A stretch of DNA of 64,000 nt from assembly GCA_012932295.1 (NCBI GenBank), contig JAAONU010000001.1, forward strand, positions 53,560,901 through 53,624,900, written 5' to 3'. Positions 1 to 11,289 of the stretch are shown piece after piece (position 1 is the first letter of the stretch; the number at the start of each line of letters is the position of its first letter). Made by a program: the position numbers and the translations under genes. Under the pieces are notes generated by a model. That model searched no databases. It saw only the letters and a list, made by a program, of their open reading frames with translations, and was not told where the DNA came from. The DNA comes from Cyclina sinensis (lineage: Eukaryota > Mollusca > Bivalvia > Venerida > Veneridae).

Positions 1-2
1 AA

Positions 3-1667
3 ACTAACAGTATGTCAGAACTACAAAACCAAAGTTTAATCACTCTTCTACCAAAACCAAATAAAGATCATACAAATATCGAAAATTGGAGGCCAATTAG
101 TTTACTAAATGTTGATTATAAAATAGCAACGAAGTCGATCGCATCAAGAATTAAAAAAGTTTTAAATGATATAATTCATAAAAGTCAAACTGGTTTTGTC
201 AAAAATAGATACATTGGAGAAAACATTAGAGTTCTTGAAGATATTATTGAAATTACATACAATAACAACACTCCTGGTATGCTCTTATTTACAGATTTTG
301 AAAAAGCTTTTGATAGTTTAAACCATGATTTCATGTTTAATATGTTTCATATGTTAAATTTTGGAGAAGATATAAAAAAATGGATAAAACTTTTTTACAA
401 GTCACCAAAGAGTGCTGTCACAAACAATGGATTCAATTCAGACTTTTTTGCTTTAGAAAGAGGTGTAAGACAAGGTTGCCCACTGTCGCCTTATATTTTT
501 ATCATATGTATTGAAATACTTTCATTTGCATTACGTAAGAACTCTTCTATTAAAGGAATACATGCGTTTGGTAAAGAAATAAAAAATGTAATGTTTGCAG
601 ACGATACAACAGTGTTGTTAGATGGCTCAAAAAATAGTTTCGACAATACTTTAAAACTTTTTGAAACATTCGGAGAAATGTCTGGTTTAAAACTGAACTA
701 CAAGAAATGTGTTGTTCTGAAAATTGGTTCATTAAGAAATGAGCATGACCTTATCTATTCAAAGAAAAAAGATATTCAATGGAACTGTACCGAGGCAAAA
801 TCGTTGGGTATTATTTTTCATGCAGATCCCAAAAGATTAATTGAATTGAACTATGAGTCAAAAACAAAAGAATTTTATACGGAGCTTAATAAATGGAAAT
901 CAAAACATCTTTCCACTATAGCCAATATAACAATTTTAAAGTCCTTGATATTACCAAAGCTCACTTATCTCTTTTCTGTAATCCCAAATCCGAAATCTGA
1001 AATAATTAAGAAACTTAAACAAGACACCTTCGAATTTATATGGAAATCTAAACGGGACAAAGTAAAAAGAGAGACAGTTATTAAAGATTACAAATACGGA
1101 GGTTTAAAAATGGTAGATATAGAGATATACATCAATTCACTTAAAGCTACATGGGTCAAAAAACTTCTAGATGATAACAACAAAAGCTACTGGAAACATA
1201 TCTACTTAAGCGAGTTAGACAAAAATGGAGGAATTACTATTTTTGAGTCACAATTAAATACAAAAGATGCAGAAAGGATAAAGTTAAAAAGTTTATTCTT
1301 AAAAGATATACTTAAAGCTTGGTGTAAAATAAATTATAACACAGATACTTCTTTATTCTCAAATACTGTAATATGGAATAACAGTAACATAAAATGTTCA
1401 AAAAATCTGTTTTGCAATAATGTATGGTTAAGAAGTGGTATTAAATATTTTTCAGATATATTTGATTTAGAAAACAATGCATTTTTTAATTTCAATATTT
1501 TAAAAACAAAATATAATCTGAAAATTAAAGAATATCTTTTTCACCAAAAACTTAAAGCTAGTATAAAAGAGATATTAAAAAAAAAATTTCAGTCATTAAT
1601 GCGGATAAAATTTTCACCTATCAAAAAATCTTTAAAACCGAAAGGAAAAGTATTTCAAAATTATTAA
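3..1667 (+). pseudogene. LINE ORF2 fragment: reverse transcriptase (L1/Tx1-type), 5' end outside window
   Basis: This is the 3' part of the polymerase ORF of a non-LTR retrotransposon, the protein that copies element RNA into DNA at a nicked target. The frame is open from the left edge of the window, so the first Met (position 12) is probably internal and the endonuclease domain lies upstream. Counting from that Met, the RT palm motifs appear in order: PKPNKD near residue 15, NWRPISLLN at 25-33, the first catalytic Asp in FTDFEKAFD (D95), RQGCPLSP at 153-160, and FADD at 195-198, the LINE equivalent of YxDD. A thumb-like region rich in Lys/Asn follows. The reading frame is lost at an A10 run (1577-1586) and terminates at 1665-1667, while the proper continuation runs on in another frame. 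The order and spacing fit the L1/Tx1 group; the exact clade is inferred. This copy is not functional as read. Confidence 0.9.
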
Positions 1668-2251
1668 CAGACATACAACTGGCAAAAGTTCCAAACGAAA
1701 AAGAAAAATACCAAATTAAATGGGAGCATGCTTTAAATCTCGAAAACAATATAAACTGGGAAAAAATTAATATTATGCCTTTTAAACTTACTAAAGAAAG
1801 TAAAACCCAAAATTTCCAATACAATTTCATTCATAGAAATATCACAACGAATACTTTTCTATTAAAATGCAAAATAGTTGAATCAAGTCTCTGTTCCTTC
1901 TGTAATGAAGCAATTGAAACTATAGATCACTTATTTTGGGAATGCTTTTATACTCAACGTTTTTGGAATCAAGTACGAAAATATATTAATAACAAAGATA
2001 TTCAAGAGGAAATTACTAAAACGATAACATTTATGTGTATATCTAACAACACTGCGGTATCAGAAATTCTGCTACATGCAAAATATTATATATTTAAAAG
2101 CAAATGCAAATCTAAAAATCCATCATTTGATGTTTTCAAAATTAAATTTGAAAGTAGATTAAAATTAGAACAAAATCTAGCCCAGCAACAAGAAAAACTA
2201 GAGGCTTTCAAAAGGAAATGGGATAAATTCATTACTAGTGACAGCGACTGA
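1587..2251 (+). pseudogene. LINE ORF2 C-terminus after frameshift (zf-RVT-like zinc knuckle)
   Basis: This is the same retrotransposon protein continued in the next frame. Read in this frame the sequence stays open from the A10 run to a TGA at 2249-2251, and it carries the hallmark C-terminal knuckle CSFC...ETIDHLFWEC followed by RFW (about 1890-1965), which sits downstream of RT in L1-like ORF2 proteins. The last ~35 residues are a Lys/Glu/Gln-rich, coiled-coil-like tail ending in an acidic SDSD. The first Met in this frame is at 1775, but that is not a biological start. A one-base slip in the A homopolymer explains the break and could be a real mutation or an assembly error. No RNase H domain is visible before the stop. 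Confidence 0.8.
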
Positions 2252-2676
2252 GACGACACCGAACACACACATACACATACCTACACTTGCACGCACGCAA
2301 ACACACATATGCACACACACGCACACACGCGCGCGTATAGTCATACACGCACAAGACAAATCACATATATACACTTTTTGTTTTGTCAAATTGTTTGTAC
2401 ATAAATTACCAGTTTTTTCATCATAAAAAGTGACGGTCTCTTTTCTCTTGATCACACAAGGAAATAAAATTGTAAAATTAATAATAACAGTATATTGATT
2501 GAATCAATTGTAACTGTCATGAATTTCCTTGTTGCTATTTATATCTAACATAGTGATATATTGTAAGGTTGATGGGGGATGGCTCTCCGACCCCCATTAC
2601 ACCATAGGACGGGGAAAATAAATGGGGTTACCCCCTTTTTGGGGCCCGAACAAAAAAAAAAAAAAAAAAAAAAAAC
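2252..2676 (+). mobile_element. LINE 3'UTR and poly(A) tail
   Basis: Untranslated end of the left-edge LINE. It begins with an impure AC/CA microsatellite (about 2258-2350), continues through AT-rich sequence, and ends in a G/C-block segment (2569-2653) that can fold: GGGGG pairs with CCCCC around 2574-2598, GGGG-TTA-CCCC lies near 2626-2636, and CCCCC-TTTTT-GGGG near 2632-2645. An AATAAA-like string lies near 2617-2623. An uninterrupted A tract (2654-2676, one C near its start) closes the element. The same terminal G/C block recurs as a separate short insertion at 46883-46925, showing that it is the 3' end of a retrotransposing family. Confidence 0.8.
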
Positions 2677-3970
2677 AAACAAATTGCCAATTCTTACTTA
2701 ATAACAAACAATATGCAACATGCTCACATGCTTTTCAATATTCGATATGACAGCTTTAATATACAACGTCAACCTCGTCACAAATATGAAATTGTCTGGA
2801 GAACTATTATCGTGGGGTGTAATACAAGGCTGGGTGAAATTTAGTTATGTGAGGGTATAGAATCTACACACACCGCCACTATCAGTCGGTGATTTCCGTA
2901 TTCCCATGTACTCGGACTCAACTTTAGACTGGATCACCGACCAGTTGTCAATGTTTACAACTTAAATTTACATATATTGCAGAAAAGAAAGTAATTTCCA
3001 TAAAAAAATCAGTAATATCCTAACTCTATTTGGAATGTTTAGTTTCAGCAACCCCCACGAACTATTGAAGCAATGATGTATTGAATTCCTACATCGCAAT
3101 CGATTTGTTGTGAAATTCTGGAAGTTTTATTCTGAGAACTCTTACAGTTGCAATGGAGTCAATAGTTGTTTAATGCGTTTTGTGGTTTACGGTTTTGTGT
3201 AATGGGATGCTTACCGGAATCTGTCGGTCATTTTGGCCCGGCGAAAGCCGACCACATGACTAAAGTCCAAACAAGTCCGTTCAAGAGATCTGCAAATTCA
3301 TACTGAAACCCGACGTTTTTTTAACACGAGATACTAAGAAATACATTGTGTAGTAGATATCTTTACAGAACAAAATGTGTATCTTTATCAATTATCAGTC
3401 AGTTTTCCAATGCAAGGAAGAGTTGTAAATATAAAATCTATTTAGCAGATATGCATAAGAAAAAAACGGTTTTAGATTTAGACAGAATTTGAAGTTTCCG
3501 GTCACATTTTTAGCAGTCATGCCAATTTTCGTATGCAAAACCTTAGCAGCATGGCTAGCGTCTGCTACAAAAATGAAACTGTCGATCAGTGATTCATTAT
3601 ATCAGTTCTAAGGAGGCTTAAATAAGACAACTATTAATAATCTTTTATTCTACTGTCGACCAAAGTCTCTTTCAAACTGCACACAATGTTTATTTTCCTT
3701 CCATCAAGCATGTTACGCGATGAAAATTGAAAGTGAATAAACACAACGGTATTTTACACATTTTCTCAGGTTTATAAACTCCAGACTAAATAGGCCAATG
3801 AAGTGTTTATTAAAAAGAAAACAAATTTTAAAAAGTTCACAAATGTACATTTGCCTGACTGACAGTATACTTAAGATGTTTCATCGGAAAATTGGAGTAA
3901 AGATCACTGCTCATGAAACTGAGCCCCAACCCTTAATAGTAGGTCCCAATATAGGTGGGAACTTTATAAA
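2677..3970. other. no gene seen
   Basis: AT-rich sequence with no ORF above noise and no recognisable domain. The only structure noted is a short GC-rich potential hairpin at about 3224-3256 (GTCGG ... CCGAC). Confidence 0.6.
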
Positions 3971-3975
3971 TATTT

Positions 3976-4010
3976 AAGGATGTAAACGAATACCAAAATA
4001 AGTATTCCTT
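3976..4010. repeat. possible terminus of the hAT remnant (sub-terminal palindrome)
   Basis: The stretch contains AAGGATGTAAACGAATACC and then GAATAC-(8 nt)-GTATTC, an inverted motif typical of the sub-terminal region of hAT elements. It lies about 370 bp beyond the C-terminal end of the transposase remnant, which is a reasonable distance for an element end. No matching opposite terminus or 8-bp target duplication was found, so this is a weak inference. Confidence 0.25.
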
Positions 4011-4349
4011 TAATGGGAAAAATGTATTCTAAACGTAAAATGAGTCGAAAATTTGCGACTTTTAGGTCACAATATTTCTAACTTGTTACTTCTAATAAAA
4101 TTGGTAACTTCTTTACATCTCAGATGGTAGAAATAATAAAACATATCTCATCTTTACGCAATATTTGTAAAAAAGTTAACTTTTATTTGTACCACAAAAT
4201 AATTATGTTCAGGTAACAGATCACAACAACCAAATCACAATTGTGATAAAGAATAGTTTAGAACAACTGAATCTAAGTTGAAACAATCAGAACTGCACAC
4301 TGACTTGAAGTGATTCCAGTTTTTTTTACAGATCGAATTCATGATATTC

Positions 4350-4565
4350 AGAAACTCTGTTTTTAATTAAGAATGTAATATTTTCAACACTGTTACTTGC
4401 ACGTCTGTTCATTCAAAGTCCTGCGGCAGGAAATGTTCTTTCAGACAGCACTGAGGTAGTTTGAAGGGAAAGTGCGGTTATAGCTATCGTCGGAAATTTG
4501 CTTTCAGTTTCTTTTTTTTTTCGCCAAACTAAAAGATCAATATCACTGCCACATATTTTCGGGAA
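4350..4565 (-). pseudogene. hAT-family transposase, C-terminal dimerisation domain, dead
   Basis: On the minus strand, one frame reads through a recognisable hAT C-terminal (hATC) dimerisation signature: DLLVW, then KFPTIAI, TTSVLSERTFPAAGL, an in-frame TGA, then NRRASNSVENITFL. In intact hAT transposases this block (W...FP.L...A...P.TS..SER.FS.AG......R..L.....L.FL) is near the C-terminus and mediates dimerisation of the cut-and-paste enzyme. The upstream catalytic region and BED finger are not recognisable within the next several hundred bases, and the stop in the middle of the domain makes this copy inactive. No host gene context was found. Confidence 0.75.
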
Positions 4566-4569
4566 AAAA

Positions 4570-7500
4570 ACTCTGATGTTAGTGTTCTTCTGACGATAGA
4601 AACATAAAATATCCTACGAATATTCCATAATTTTGAAAAATATTAGATAATTATTTATTGCGTACGGCAGGTATCATAAAAGCCAACGATTACGTCTAAT
4701 AACATTCAATATTCCTGTTTAAATATAAAGTTATTAAATCAATCAATACTAACTTCCTTATTCTGCCATTTTGCGTGGCAATACAAAGCAACTGATCATA
4801 CAGGGCGTGCAGATATTGTAATTTTAACTGAGTTACAAAACTTTAATGATTCACAACTTGTGTTTTATTAGGAATATGAGCTTTTACTAGACTCTAGATT
4901 CATATGAATTAAATGTCTTAAAACTTTTCTATTATCAAACATGTTACATGTACTAGCATATAAAAATCCCTTTCAAGGTAGTGGCTAACACGTCGAAAAG
5001 TATTCATTACCATTATTCTTGTTTATCAAGGCCGTGGATTCGATCCCCATTCGGGCCAACAAATCTTTAGTTTATGCTTTTTGCTTTAAGACTTTACCTT
5101 GGAATTCGACTTAATTTCTTTCGTGTTGAATATACTTTAAATATTCTTGCATCTGTTAACTACTGACAAACCTTTATATTTTCCCTTAATGCTTAGAACA
5201 TCACTATGATGAAATAAAATTTAACTTATTTGAAACCCGATAAACATTGTTTTGATTAACATGAAATGGTGCCATGTCTGTGATCACATATTAGTAGTTT
5301 TCACATTTTACAGTACTTTTTACAGAGACTTTACTGCGTTTGATGATAGACCGCATTGCTTTAGATCTTATGGGCAGAATAAGAAAAACAGTAATCAACC
5401 TGCTGATTCCGATGAGGTTTGGCATTTTTAAGAAAAAACTTGGAACATATACAGAAGAGCACACAAACTATGGTAAAAGATTTGGGATGTTAAATTAACA
5501 TAATATATACATTATCTAAAGAGTTAAAAAATGTTACAGGTATGCGCAATATCATACAGATGTGTAATTATGCTCTACCAAAAAGCATACACCTCGGCAG
5601 CCACAAAACAGTATGCTAAACTAACAGAATACACAACTGCAACTGACATTAGAATAAACAACTAAAGATAAAATCAGCAACTAAACATAAACTCTAAAGA
5701 AACAAACAGCTCAGCAAACACAATGCAACAATCCCTAAAAAGAACATTCACCACAAAGAACACATCAACAGCATGCTCACCTAAGAACATAAACCAAGAC
5801 AGCCGAACCAAAGCATACTTAAAGACAGTACTCACTAAAGCAGCCGAAACAAAACATACTCAACAGTGTACATCACAGCGGCCAAAATAGGAAAGCTATA
5901 ATGTCATGTCGAAGCTTTCCAAAGCTGCGGTTGTTATTCAGAATGGAGCATGATTGTTTTTCATTACACATCAACGGTCACCTTCGTCGTAAATACATAT
6001 TAGCGCAACACTACACGATTTGCAGGAGTAATTTTAACTGATAATATATAACCATTAGATGTCGCGCCAAAACAGAAATACAAGCTGATTCATTAGCGTT
6101 TTATGTGTTAGAAGCCATCATGCCCAAGTGTTAGCTCAAGGATTTTTTTCCTGTCACCGTTTGCAGATTTTATAAAACATTGTACAGTGTAAGTAAGACA
6201 GTAATTTCTGCAATAGAGCAACTTTAAGAAATTAATTTACTTTTTATGTGTCAAGTCAAAAAAGACAAAATAGTCTGCAGAGTTTTTAATTGCTTTTTTG
6301 TTATAGAACATTTTTTTTTTAAATGTGAATCTCTAAAATGTTCAAACTTATTACCAGCACAAAAATATGCATGTACCAAATTAAGATAATAACGAAGATA
6401 ATCATCATTTTCTTTTATCATCATCATCATCTTTCATTAACCCTTAAAAGCTTTAAAAAAACAACAAATATTAAGTTTATCCAGCTGAATGGAATCAGTT
6501 CGCTAACACTTGTAAAGACCGGATTTCTAATTTCGTCATAATCAATTATTCGTTTAGAGCTGGCAATGTCCATCCTGTTTGGTAAGCAAAGGTTTTAGCA
6601 TTAAGAATAAATTTTAGTATACGGATACTTGCAGAGAGATATGAACATTTAAAATAATTAAACATGTATGTCTTGATCAAAGTATGATGAGTAGGTAGAA
6701 TAAGATTGGAGATGTATGAACAATTTGTTTCAATCGGTATTAATAAAAGAATAACCCCTGAAATAAATTTGATAAAAGGGCCTGCTAGTTTGGCCTGCAA
6801 TGTAAATATAGCTATGATCATTTCTAAGGGTTTATAAAAGTTGAAATTTCTAATGTCAGAAAGGTTGCTATCATAAGACAACTTAATTTATTTAATAACC
6901 AATCAGTAATTTAAAGAACCGAAGTATCTTATTTTGATAGAAATAGTTTGTTATTAAGTCCGACCCGTTATCTAGACCACATTACGGCTGGTCATATTTA
7001 CACAACTTTTCTGTATTATTAAAGAAAAAAAACACTTAAATAAATTATTAAGACCGTTCATAAATGACTAAATCATGCTTACAAAGTATAACAAACCGAA
7101 AAAGGTTTACATTCATTTCTATCACCTTTAAGCATTTGGCTTTCATTTGAATACAACGTTTGATACGTATCTGTAAAGCAAATGACCTTTTTTTTCTTAA
7201 TAAAAACGGTCCTAAGTCGGTATTTTTAACTCAAGTGATTGGACGAGAACTAAAAACAGCTGTTATGGGATACAGTGAGAACATGTCAAACACAAATAAA
7301 GGCAAACATTTTCATCTGTGCTATTTTCATAGAACTAATTTCATTTCCTAAGAAAGCAAATTCAGAACTCTGTCGGAAGTCAAAGGCTATTTTGGTATTT
7401 CACGAAGCTGAAATAACCATTAAAATGTCAAAAATTATTTGAAAAAGACATTTTTTTTGTTTCAATTTATACTCAAATTAATATGACACATGCTTTTAGT

Positions 7501-8384
7501 TAAACTGAAACTTCGGTTGACATAATTTTTCTAAGCGACAGCCTAGCGAAAATCCATTTGATTTTAATAAATATTTACACATATCTACAAATTTCGTCAC
7601 ATTTTAAAATTATTTTGTTATGAATATCTTTTAGTTATACATAGTATGACAAATAATGACATACATAAACAAAAACTGTAGCATATTTACTTGTTTTTTA
7701 CATTTTAAGAATTGACTGTGACATGTTTCGCGGAATAAAGTCTGCAGTTGTTTTTAGCAATGAAAACTGTTTATTTTCCATTTATTGTCTTAAGAGTGTT
7801 TTTCCTTCTTAGACTAGAGGTTTTATAGACGCCTAGGTACGCCGCAGATGCGTTCATAAACTTAAATTGATCACTTATAACCGTAAGATGTCGAGAAACG
7901 CGACTATATAAGCTGATTATTAGCTATTCAACGCTGAAAAATAATGCAGTCTATAACTTCAATAATACATCATTGGTAATTTACACAAAAACCTTGTAAT
8001 TTTGACAGATGCTTCTCTTTTTTCTTGATATGATTCAGCTAAATTCATTGTATATGTATATGTCAAGTCGGTCACGATGAAATGTCATGCCGAAGCTTCC
8101 AACGTCGGAGAATTACATGGAATATATTTCATAAAGGTTTGTTTTTTTCCATAATTCAATAACTAAAATCCTTATGCAGCTGAAATTTCAGTTTCTCCCG
8201 AAATAATGTGGCATATTTTTCTTTTTCAAGTCTAGACTACGTTTAATCTAAAAAGAAAAAGTTATTAACATTTAGGTTTTTATTCAGTATTTTGCTGGTA
8301 TATTTTGTGTAACCGCTGAATGTTGATTTGTGTAGCTTAAGAATAAACAAACTGTACGATAGCCGGGCAGAGGTATGGTCCGTC
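4570..8384. other. no gene seen; minor repeats only
   Basis: AT-rich with scattered chance ORFs. About 5590-5890 is strongly A/C-skewed and T-poor with loosely repeated AGCATAC / AACATAC motifs. About 5020-5060 holds a tRNA box-B-like string (GTGGATTCGATCC) that resembles 56735-56770 and may be a decayed SINE. A ~40 bp similarity (AATGTCATG.CGAAGCTT.C) is shared between 5900-5930 and 8078-8110. Confidence 0.5.
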
Positions 8385-8960
8385 CGTTTGAAATGATTGT
8401 CCAGAGAATAACTCTAACTAACTTTTCTAATGACTTGAAACTCTGTGTACAGTGTGATAGAATTATGGAAAGTATAGAGTAAACTTCAGCAAAGTTAAAG
8501 CCGTTTGTTAAATATTCAAATTACAAGTTTGTCCAGAGCATAAATCTGTAACTATTCCATATATCGACTTTACAATTGATAGATGGCTAGAGGAGAAATG
8601 AAGGGCAAGACAAACGTATATCTTCCATAGCTATCTTTAAAGTATTTTCCTATCAATAACATTTCTAATTAAAATTTTATCGAAGTTCTACTTTATAACC
8701 CTTCAATTTTAATGACTTGAAACTTGAAACACTGACAGACGGCATTTAGGAGAAGTGTAGTGCAGAAGAACGATCACTCTGTTTTTATATTTTTGATGTT
8801 AGGAGAGTTACTGTCTTTTTACAATGTTCTAATCAAATTTTCTCCGGAACATAACTGTGTAACCCTTTAATATATTGACTTAAAACTTAACGATTGTAAA
8901 ATGACATTGAGAATTTCAGGCCACCGCTTTGCTTTTTTAACACGAAAACTATATAACTGT
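8385..8960. repeat. decayed tandem repeat, ~3 units
   Basis: Three degenerate units each start near TTGTCCAGAG.ATAACTCT (about 8398, 8530, 8841) and continue with a variant of 'AT.GACTTGAAACTT'. They are interspersed with 'GGCATTTAGGAGAAGTG' and 'AAGAACGATCACTCTG'. From recollection, this looks like one of the abundant interspersed tandem-repeat families of bivalve intergenic DNA. Units are too diverged for a precise period by eye. Confidence 0.55.
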
Positions 8961-9418
8961 GAATTAAATTGCAGGGCTTATATTGAGATTTGAAGGGTGG
9001 GAATATGTGCCAGTGTTTGGTAAAGATTAGTTTTGTCTTGAAACAACTAACGGTCATTACACCGATGCTAAAAGGGCAATGCTTTAAAACATCAGTCTAT
9101 CTAAAATTTTAACTTTTCTGTTTATGCAAAGGTAGCATTAGTTTTAGGATACTCCATTAAAATACGCACCACTTTTCCTGGATTCGACTGCATTTGCATC
9201 TTCAGATAAAATCTTCATTATTATACCGATATGTTGTTTCACCATTGCCAAATAATTTGCTGTATTACACGACAATGTTGTATCACAACACGATTCTGCA
9301 CCAAACAAGATTTACTCTTGTACGTGTCAGATATTTAAATTTAATATATCACAAAATTGTTCTTCAGCAGAAAATGTAAATATCATCTATGCCTATCCTA
9401 CCGAATGTAAATACTTAT

Positions 9419-9952
9419 TCACTTGTCGAACGTAACAATACGTGGTGTATAAGATAAGATAAGTTTTAGTTTAACAGCAGATAACAAAAGCTCATAAGCT
9501 TGTACAACCGACTGTGAAATCATGACGAAAAAAGATAACATGTGAGTAACAGCTGAAAGAAAGAATATTTCATGAAAGACAAAATAACATAAAAAATACT
9601 TTAAACACAGCATTTGCTTATTAAAGGGATATACAGGCAAAAGTTTTATGCTTTCTTTCACGGCTATATCTACTGGAGTATTAAATCTTCGCCTTGTATA
9701 TCTTATATGATAATAGAGTACAGTATAATGATCTAACCCAAAACTATGAGCCTCCTTGCAGAGAAGATAATCATTTCCATAGTCAAATTTTATGTTATCT
9801 ATTGTATTGAAAGTTACTTGGATTTCCTTTGAAGAGTTCTGCATCGCGCTGTCCAGTGTAGCGAAGAAAGGACTAGGAGTATCCGACAGCAGGAATAATA
9901 TCATACACTTTGGCATGACTAAAAGTTTGTTTACATCCGGGCGGTGAGCCAT
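9419..9952 (-). CDS. hypothetical ORF, 177 codons, possible first exon of an unknown gene
   Basis: I do not recognise this protein. The ATG at 9950-9952 has G at -3 and G at +4, a good initiation context, and lies in a locally GC-richer patch (about 9780-10150). The N-terminal ~45 residues (MAHRPDVNKLLV..., a hydrophobic stretch ILFLLSD, then an STPF-rich part) look more protein-like than the rest. A plausible splice donor, CAA|GTAACT, falls after residues SSKEIQ near 9816, so the coding part may stop there and the remainder may be intron. Upstream on the same strand, TTGTAG near 9983 could be an acceptor ending a 5'UTR intron. A 177-codon open frame is only mildly unexpected in AT-rich DNA of this length, so it may be chance. 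Confidence 0.3.
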   Translation of the reverse strand: MAHRPDVNKLLVMPKCMILFLLSDTPSPFFATLDSAMQNSSKEIQVTFNTIDNIKFDYGNDYLLCKEAHSFGLDHYTVLYYHIRYTRRRFNTPVDIAVKESIKLLPVYPFNKQMLCLKYFLCYFVFHEIFFLSAVTHMLSFFVMISQSVVQAYELLLSAVKLKLILSYTPRIVTFDK

Positions 9953-11289
9953 TTCTGGACACCTCGGGAGAATGGTCCGGTGCTACAACGAAAAAGATGT
10001 AAACGAAAGTTTGAGCACAGGCTTTACTCGAGTTGCTACTGAGTAGCTTTCAGTTGCAGGACTGGTAGCGTGGATAGTCGACGAGATGTAGACTCGCTTG
10101 TAATTGCTGTCAGGTGCTGCAGTTTTCGCACCCTCAACCACTCAATATGAATCGATCAGCTGATCTGATAAAAAGTCTAATTTGACAAAGAAAATGCCAA
10201 AAATGTAGAAAATTCTACATATAATTCTTCCTGTTGTTAATCACCGAGGTTGTTCATTATGTAATTTTACCATCCAAGAAACCAAGAACTTGCACGAATA
10301 TATAAATACGGTCAATCTAATATAGACCTGTTTGTCGACATGATTTGTTCTTTAGTCAATCTCTAAACTATGTTACACTGAAAATTGTTTGAAGCGTTGA
10401 AAGGAAGCAACTTTTCTCTATGTACATTTTTCACATTATTTTTGGTAGCCCCTGAAAAAAAAGGAACTCGGGCTTTTTAGAGGGGTTGCTTCTAAACAAC
10501 TTAAAAAATATTTCTTGTAGCTATATGAATGGACAAAATGAATTCTTAATCGCTTAAATGATAAGTGTAATTAGTAAAATTATTTAGCAGTCTGATTTTA
10601 AAATATGATTTGTTTTTTGTCAAATTTAGATAAGAAAAGGTTAAGTGAAATACTCGTTTTGTCTTTCTTTCTTTTGAAAAAAAAGCAGATTGATACGAAA
10701 TAGTTAATTTTGCATTTATATTCAAGAACGACTCATAATGAAACCGGACACAAGAATCAATGTCATAATGACGAAGCCGGTATGCAAATATCCCCGTTAT
10801 GTCCACTCAATCTGCGCTATTTAGCATACGACCAGAAAATAAAAACTAAATTAAATGTTTGAACTCTAAAAACATTTAGGTAGATGTATGCTCAGGACTA
10901 GACGAAGTCAAAAGGTAATGTCTTGAAAGTGTCTTGTTATTTTGCGGCATGCCGTTGTGTGTAGCAGTTAACTCCATCCTCATTATTTTAGTGAGAAGAA
11001 ATTCATTTTATCTCAACAGTGTCCGAATTATCTAGCAGATAATTTAAAGTTTTAATATTCAGATTTTTACAATCCTATAACTTAACACTGCAAGTAACGA
11101 CAAATTGTAATATTTCTTGTTTAATGTGTTAAAAAATATGAAATCAAAGCACAAATGTAAAACAATACAGTAAACACCTCAAGGCCAGTACTTGCAATGT
11201 TCTATCTAAACCTTTTAACACAAAATTTCAAAGTTGCACCCATACATATTGTGCTCCCGTTTGATGTAAGAATACATCTTTTAGCATTT
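9953..11289. other. no gene seen
   Basis: About 9953-10150 is GC-richer than its surroundings and could be promoter or 5'UTR for the minus-strand ORF at 9419-9952. The rest is AT-rich with chance ORFs only. Confidence 0.45.

Noticed and set aside
2238..2455. His/Thr-rich and Cys/Val-rich ORFs on both strands
   Set aside because: Translation of the AC microsatellite in the LINE 3'UTR.
6546..6881. 111-codon minus-strand ORF
   Set aside because: No motif, no splice context, AT-driven amino-acid composition; expected by chance.
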